The translations under genes were made by a program, and so were the position numbers. From positions 19,009 to 83,008 of the forward strand of contig NZ_CDCA01000010.1 in NCBI RefSeq assembly GCF_000820185.1: 64,000 nucleotides of DNA, written 5' to 3'. This stretch comes from Aeromonas tecta. Lineage in GTDB: Bacteria; Pseudomonadota; Gammaproteobacteria; Enterobacterales; Aeromonadaceae. Below the pieces are notes generated by a model. That model was not told the origin of the DNA. It made no database searches and worked only from the letters and a program-made list of their open reading frames with translations. Shown here one piece after another: positions 61,593 to 64,000 of the stretch; within the stretch, counting starts at the first letter, position 1; every line of letters begins with the position of its first letter.

Positions 61593-61624
61593 ATAAAAAA
61601 CCGGATCCTGCTACAGGATCCGGT
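61593..61624 (-). terminator. terminator of the minCDE operon
   Basis: On the minus strand ACCGGATCCTG-TAG-CAGGATCCGGT, a perfect 11-bp stem with TTTTTT. Confidence 0.92.
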
Positions 61625-61661
61625 CTTCATTGGGGGAAGGGGTCACGCATGGGGCGTCAGC

Positions 61662-61928
61662 TCATCCCTTCTTGTCATCGGCGAAGGTGATGTTGAGCTC
61701 GAGGACCGACAGCTCATCACTCTTCTTATCGAGCTGGACGGTGATCTTGTCCGGATCGATCTGCACATATTTACGGATCACGTCGAGGAGGTCCTGCTTG
61801 AGCTGGGGCAGGTAATCCGGCCCCCCTCTGGATGAACGCTCGTGCGCGACGATGATCTGCAACCGCTCTTTGGCCAGTTGTGCGGTGTTCTGTTTCTTGT
61901 TGGAACGAAAATAATCCAATAATGACAT
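61662..61928 (-). CDS. minE: cell division topological specificity factor MinE
   Basis: An 88-residue protein that drives MinCD oscillation. The N-terminal membrane and MinD-binding part is [30 protein letters not shown] (in parts), and the C-terminal dimer domain contains [17 protein letters not shown]. Normal length. It is two bases after minD. Confidence 0.97.
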   Translation of the reverse strand: MSLLDYFRSNKKQNTAQLAKERLQIIVAHERSSRGGPDYLPQLKQDLLDVIRKYVQIDPDKITVQLDKKSDELSVLELNITFADDKKG

Positions 61929-61930
61929 GT

Positions 61931-62743
61931 TTAACTCCCGAACAGTCGGCTAAAGAAGCCTTTCTTCTCTTCTTCCAGAAAACGAAAATCCTTGGTGTCG
62001 CCCAGCAAGCGGGAGACGGCATCGTCATAGGCCTGACCGGCATCGGACTCTTTGTCCAGAATGACCGGCTCCCCCGAGTTGGAGGCGCGCAGCACCGCCT
62101 GGGACTCCGGGATCACCCCGAGCAGCTTGATGGCCAGGATATCCTGTACGTCCTGCACGCTCAGCATGTCGCCGCGGTTGACGCGGGTCGGGCAGTAGCG
62201 GGTCAGTAGCAGATGCTCCTTGATAGGATCTTCGCCACGTTCGGCCCGGCGGGACTTGGAGGCCAGGATACCGAGGATGCGATCCGAGTCACGCACGGAA
62301 GAGACTTCCGGGTTGGTGGTGACAATCGCCTCGTCGGCGAAGTAGAGCGCCATCAGGGCACCCGATTCGATGCCGGCCGGGGAGTCGCAGACGATGTAAT
62401 CGAACTTCATCTCTGCCAGCTGATCCAGGATCTTCTCGACCCCTTCGTGGGTCAGTGCATCCTTGTCCCGGGTCTGGGAGGCGGGCAGAATGAACAGATT
62501 TTCCGAGCGTTTGTCTTTGATGAGGGCCTGATTGAGATTAGCTTCACCATTGATAACATTGACAAAATCGTACACCACGCGCCGCTCGCAGCCCATGATG
62601 AGATCCAGATTTCGCAGGCCAATGTCAAAATCGATGACCACTGTCTTGTGGCCACGCTGAGCCAAACCGGTGCTCAGGGCCGCGCTGGTTGTGGTCTTGC
62701 CAACGCCACCTTTACCCGATGTAACGACTATGATTCGCGCCAT
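61931..62743 (-). CDS. minD: septum site-determining ATPase MinD
   Basis: A 270-residue membrane-cycling ATPase. The deviant Walker A is [19 protein letters not shown] with the signature lysine. Switch regions are [13 protein letters not shown] and [16 protein letters not shown]. The C-terminal amphipathic membrane helix is [13 protein letters not shown]. It recruits MinC and is released by MinE. It is in the usual minC-minD-minE order on the minus strand. Confidence 0.98.
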   Translation of the reverse strand: MARIIVVTSGKGGVGKTTTSAALSTGLAQRGHKTVVIDFDIGLRNLDLIMGCERRVVYDFVNVINGEANLNQALIKDKRSENLFILPASQTRDKDALTHEGVEKILDQLAEMKFDYIVCDSPAGIESGALMALYFADEAIVTTNPEVSSVRDSDRILGILASKSRRAERGEDPIKEHLLLTRYCPTRVNRGDMLSVQDVQDILAIKLLGVIPESQAVLRASNSGEPVILDKESDAGQAYDDAVSRLLGDTKDFRFLEEEKKGFFSRLFGS

Positions 62744-62761
62744 TCTCGCTTCCTTGTAACT

Positions 62762-63490
62762 CTATTTGATACGGTCTATACGGAGTTGTTCGTTGTCCAG
62801 CCGGATATGAACCGGCTCTTGGATCAGGCCTGCCGGCAATGCATCGCTCAGCTGGAAGGTGCCAGCGATGGAGAGCAGCTCGGCCTGCAATTGTTGGCAA
62901 TAAATGCGGGCCCGGGTGTTGCCCTTGGCCCCTGCAATGGCTCTGCCACGCAAGGCGCCATAAATATGGATACTGTCGTCGGCGATGACTTCGGCGCCCG
63001 GACTGACCGAGCCCAGCACCACGAGCGAGGTGCCAGCGGCATACAGCTGCTGACCGGAACGCACCGGCCCTATGTGCACCTTGCTCGGCACCAGGGGCGC
63101 CGGTGCGGGGGCGACAGGCGCCACCTCGAGCTTGGCCGGTGGTGGCGTAGGTACAGGTTGCGGTTCAGGCTCCACCTTGCGGCTCTTGCCCGACACCATG
63201 ACCGCCAGCCCTGCGGCCTTTGCCGCCGTCTTCATCGCCTCGTCTCGGGCCCCGGTGATACCGACCAGCACGAAGTCTTCCGACTCGACCAACTCCCTGA
63301 GTTGTTCGAAATCCGGGATCTCTGCCAGCTGTTCCACGTTGATGACGAGGGGGGCACAATTAAAAAACTGGGGGGCCAGCGCGACTTTGGCCGCCAACAA
63401 TTGACGGATCCGCGCCGGATTGCCATCGCTGAGATGCAACACAGAAATAGTGAAGGTAGTCCCTTTCAATTCGTTATCGCGTTCAACCAT
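62762..63490 (-). CDS. minC: septum site-determining inhibitor MinC
   Basis: A 242-residue inhibitor of FtsZ assembly. The N-terminal FtsZ-binding domain is followed by a Pro-rich linker (PEPQPVPTPPPAKLEVAPVAPAPAP in parts). The C-terminal beta-helix domain has VRSGQQLYAAGTSLVVLGSVSPGAEVIADDSIHIYGALRGRAIAGA (in parts), which binds MinD. First gene of the operon; divergent from ycgL. Confidence 0.97.
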   Translation of the reverse strand: MVERDNELKGTTFTISVLHLSDGNPARIRQLLAAKVALAPQFFNCAPLVINVEQLAEIPDFEQLRELVESEDFVLVGITGARDEAMKTAAKAAGLAVMVSGKSRKVEPEPQPVPTPPPAKLEVAPVAPAPAPLVPSKVHIGPVRSGQQLYAAGTSLVVLGSVSPGAEVIADDSIHIYGALRGRAIAGAKGNTRARIYCQQLQAELLSIAGTFQLSDALPAGLIQEPVHIRLDNEQLRIDRIK

Positions 63491-63596
63491 GAATCTTCCC
63501 CGAACCGAGACGGTAATACGTTATTGTTATTCAATTCCTGATGTTATAGTTTGCCACCATCAGAGGCAATAAACCCGTCGGATTATATCAATTTCC

Positions 63597-63875
63597 ATGT
63601 TGTGTGCAGTCTATAAAAGTCGCAAAAAAGCCGAGACCTATCTTTTTATTGAAAGAAGAGAGGATTTCTCCCGTGTGCCAGAGGCACTGATGAGTACCTT
63701 CGGTCGACCCGAGCTGGTCTTGATGACCAAATTGGACCCGGCCAAGCCCTTGGGGATCGCCTCGACCGAACGGGTGATGGAGGCACTCAAGCAGCAAGGC
63801 TTCTATTTGCAGGTGCCGCCGCCGCCGGAGAATTTACTGGAGCAGCACAAGGCGCAATTAAAGGCCTCATCCTGA
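63597..63875 (+). CDS. ycgL: YcgL family protein (UPF0745)
   Basis: A 92-residue cytoplasmic protein. MLCAVYKSRKKAETYLFIER and FGRPELVLMTKLDP are the YcgL signatures, and GFYLQVPPPPENLLEQHK is at the C-terminus. Function unknown; its position beside minC is conserved in gammaproteobacteria. Its TGA overlaps the next ATG by one base. Confidence 0.93.
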   Translation: MLCAVYKSRKKAETYLFIERREDFSRVPEALMSTFGRPELVLMTKLDPAKPLGIASTERVMEALKQQGFYLQVPPPPENLLEQHKAQLKASS

Positions 63876-64000
63876 TGCAGGGTCGGCTGGCACTGTTATT
63901 GTTGGGCGGGCTGTTAAGCGCGCCGCTGCAGGCTAGGCCCGATTTTGAACAGTATGTGGCGGGGCTCAGACAGGAAGCCTTGGCGGCCGGGATCCCGGCC
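63875..64000 (+). CDS. lytic murein transglycosylase, MltB-like (N-terminal part, truncated by window edge)
   Basis: Only the first 42 codons are present. QGRLALLLLGGLLSAPLQA is a signal peptide, and RPDFEQYVAGLRQEALAAG is the start of the MltB-type (SLT_2) domain, whose members typically begin with F..yv..l..eA...G. The start overlaps the ycgL stop, implying coupling. The catalytic residues are outside the window, so the call rests on the N-terminus and on gene order. Confidence 0.7.
   Translation, partial: MQGRLALLLLGGLLSAPLQARPDFEQYVAGLRQEALAAGIPA

Overview
The window is about 60% GC chromosomal DNA of a gammaproteobacterium, most probably an Aeromonas. This is an inference from protein resemblance and gene order: minCDE with ycgL, tRNA-Val(GAC) genes next to a norM/mdtK-ribE pair, a YdeP-type oxidoreductase with FdhD, and many LysR divergons. 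I saw no insertion sequence, integrase, prophage or CRISPR array. Gene density is high and most gene ends carry clear hairpins.

Layout. 1-2302: end of a valine/branched-chain acid degradation operon (hydroxyisobutyryl-CoA hydrolase, mmsB, SDR). 2692-5009: ArcD-type antiporter and a TauE-type permease. 5102-5214: 4.5S SRP RNA. 5215-6831: poorly conserved stretch with a small basic ORF and a SPOR-domain membrane protein. 6915-18120: the most distinctive block, a LacI-regulated mannoside locus (class I mannose-6-phosphate isomerase with an extra N-terminal domain, glucose-family PTS IICB, GH38 alpha-mannosidase, FucP-type MFS carrier, LamB-like porin, hexose-6-phosphate mutarotase). 18269-31551: yegP, fdhD/YdeP-type pair with LysR, a BamA-like barrel, a diguanylate cyclase, cupin and YahK-type dehydrogenase, a GH1 6-phospho-beta-glucosidase with LysR, and an SDR. 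31679-45400: regulators, a GH3 lipoprotein, nfo, an oxidoreductase, a TehA-like permease, two tandem LpxM-type acyltransferases, a RIO kinase, pirin and a repeat-bearing lipoprotein. 45583-64000: DNA polymerase II, five tRNA-Val genes, norM, yaeP, ribE, a HAD phosphatase with a duplicated 3' end, purT, azoR, MarR, a UPF0149-TPR protein, a CvfB-like protein, two YciU paralogues around mtgA, minCDE, ycgL and the start of a lytic transglycosylase.

How it works together. In the mannoside locus the simplest reading is: porin across the outer membrane, PTS uptake with phosphorylation, GH38 cleavage to mannose 6-phosphate, anomer equilibration by the mutarotase, isomerisation to fructose 6-phosphate. 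The MFS carrier would take a non-phosphorylated sugar. A family of GGTTAATC half-sites fills the LacI/isomerase intergenic region, and most gaps of the operon carry a stem-loop. GH1 and GH3 genes further along point to broader use of plant or microbial glycosides.

The best candidates for something undescribed are the mannoside locus with its operators and intergenic stem-loops, the mosaic tRNA-Val array, and the in-frame duplicated tail of the HAD gene.
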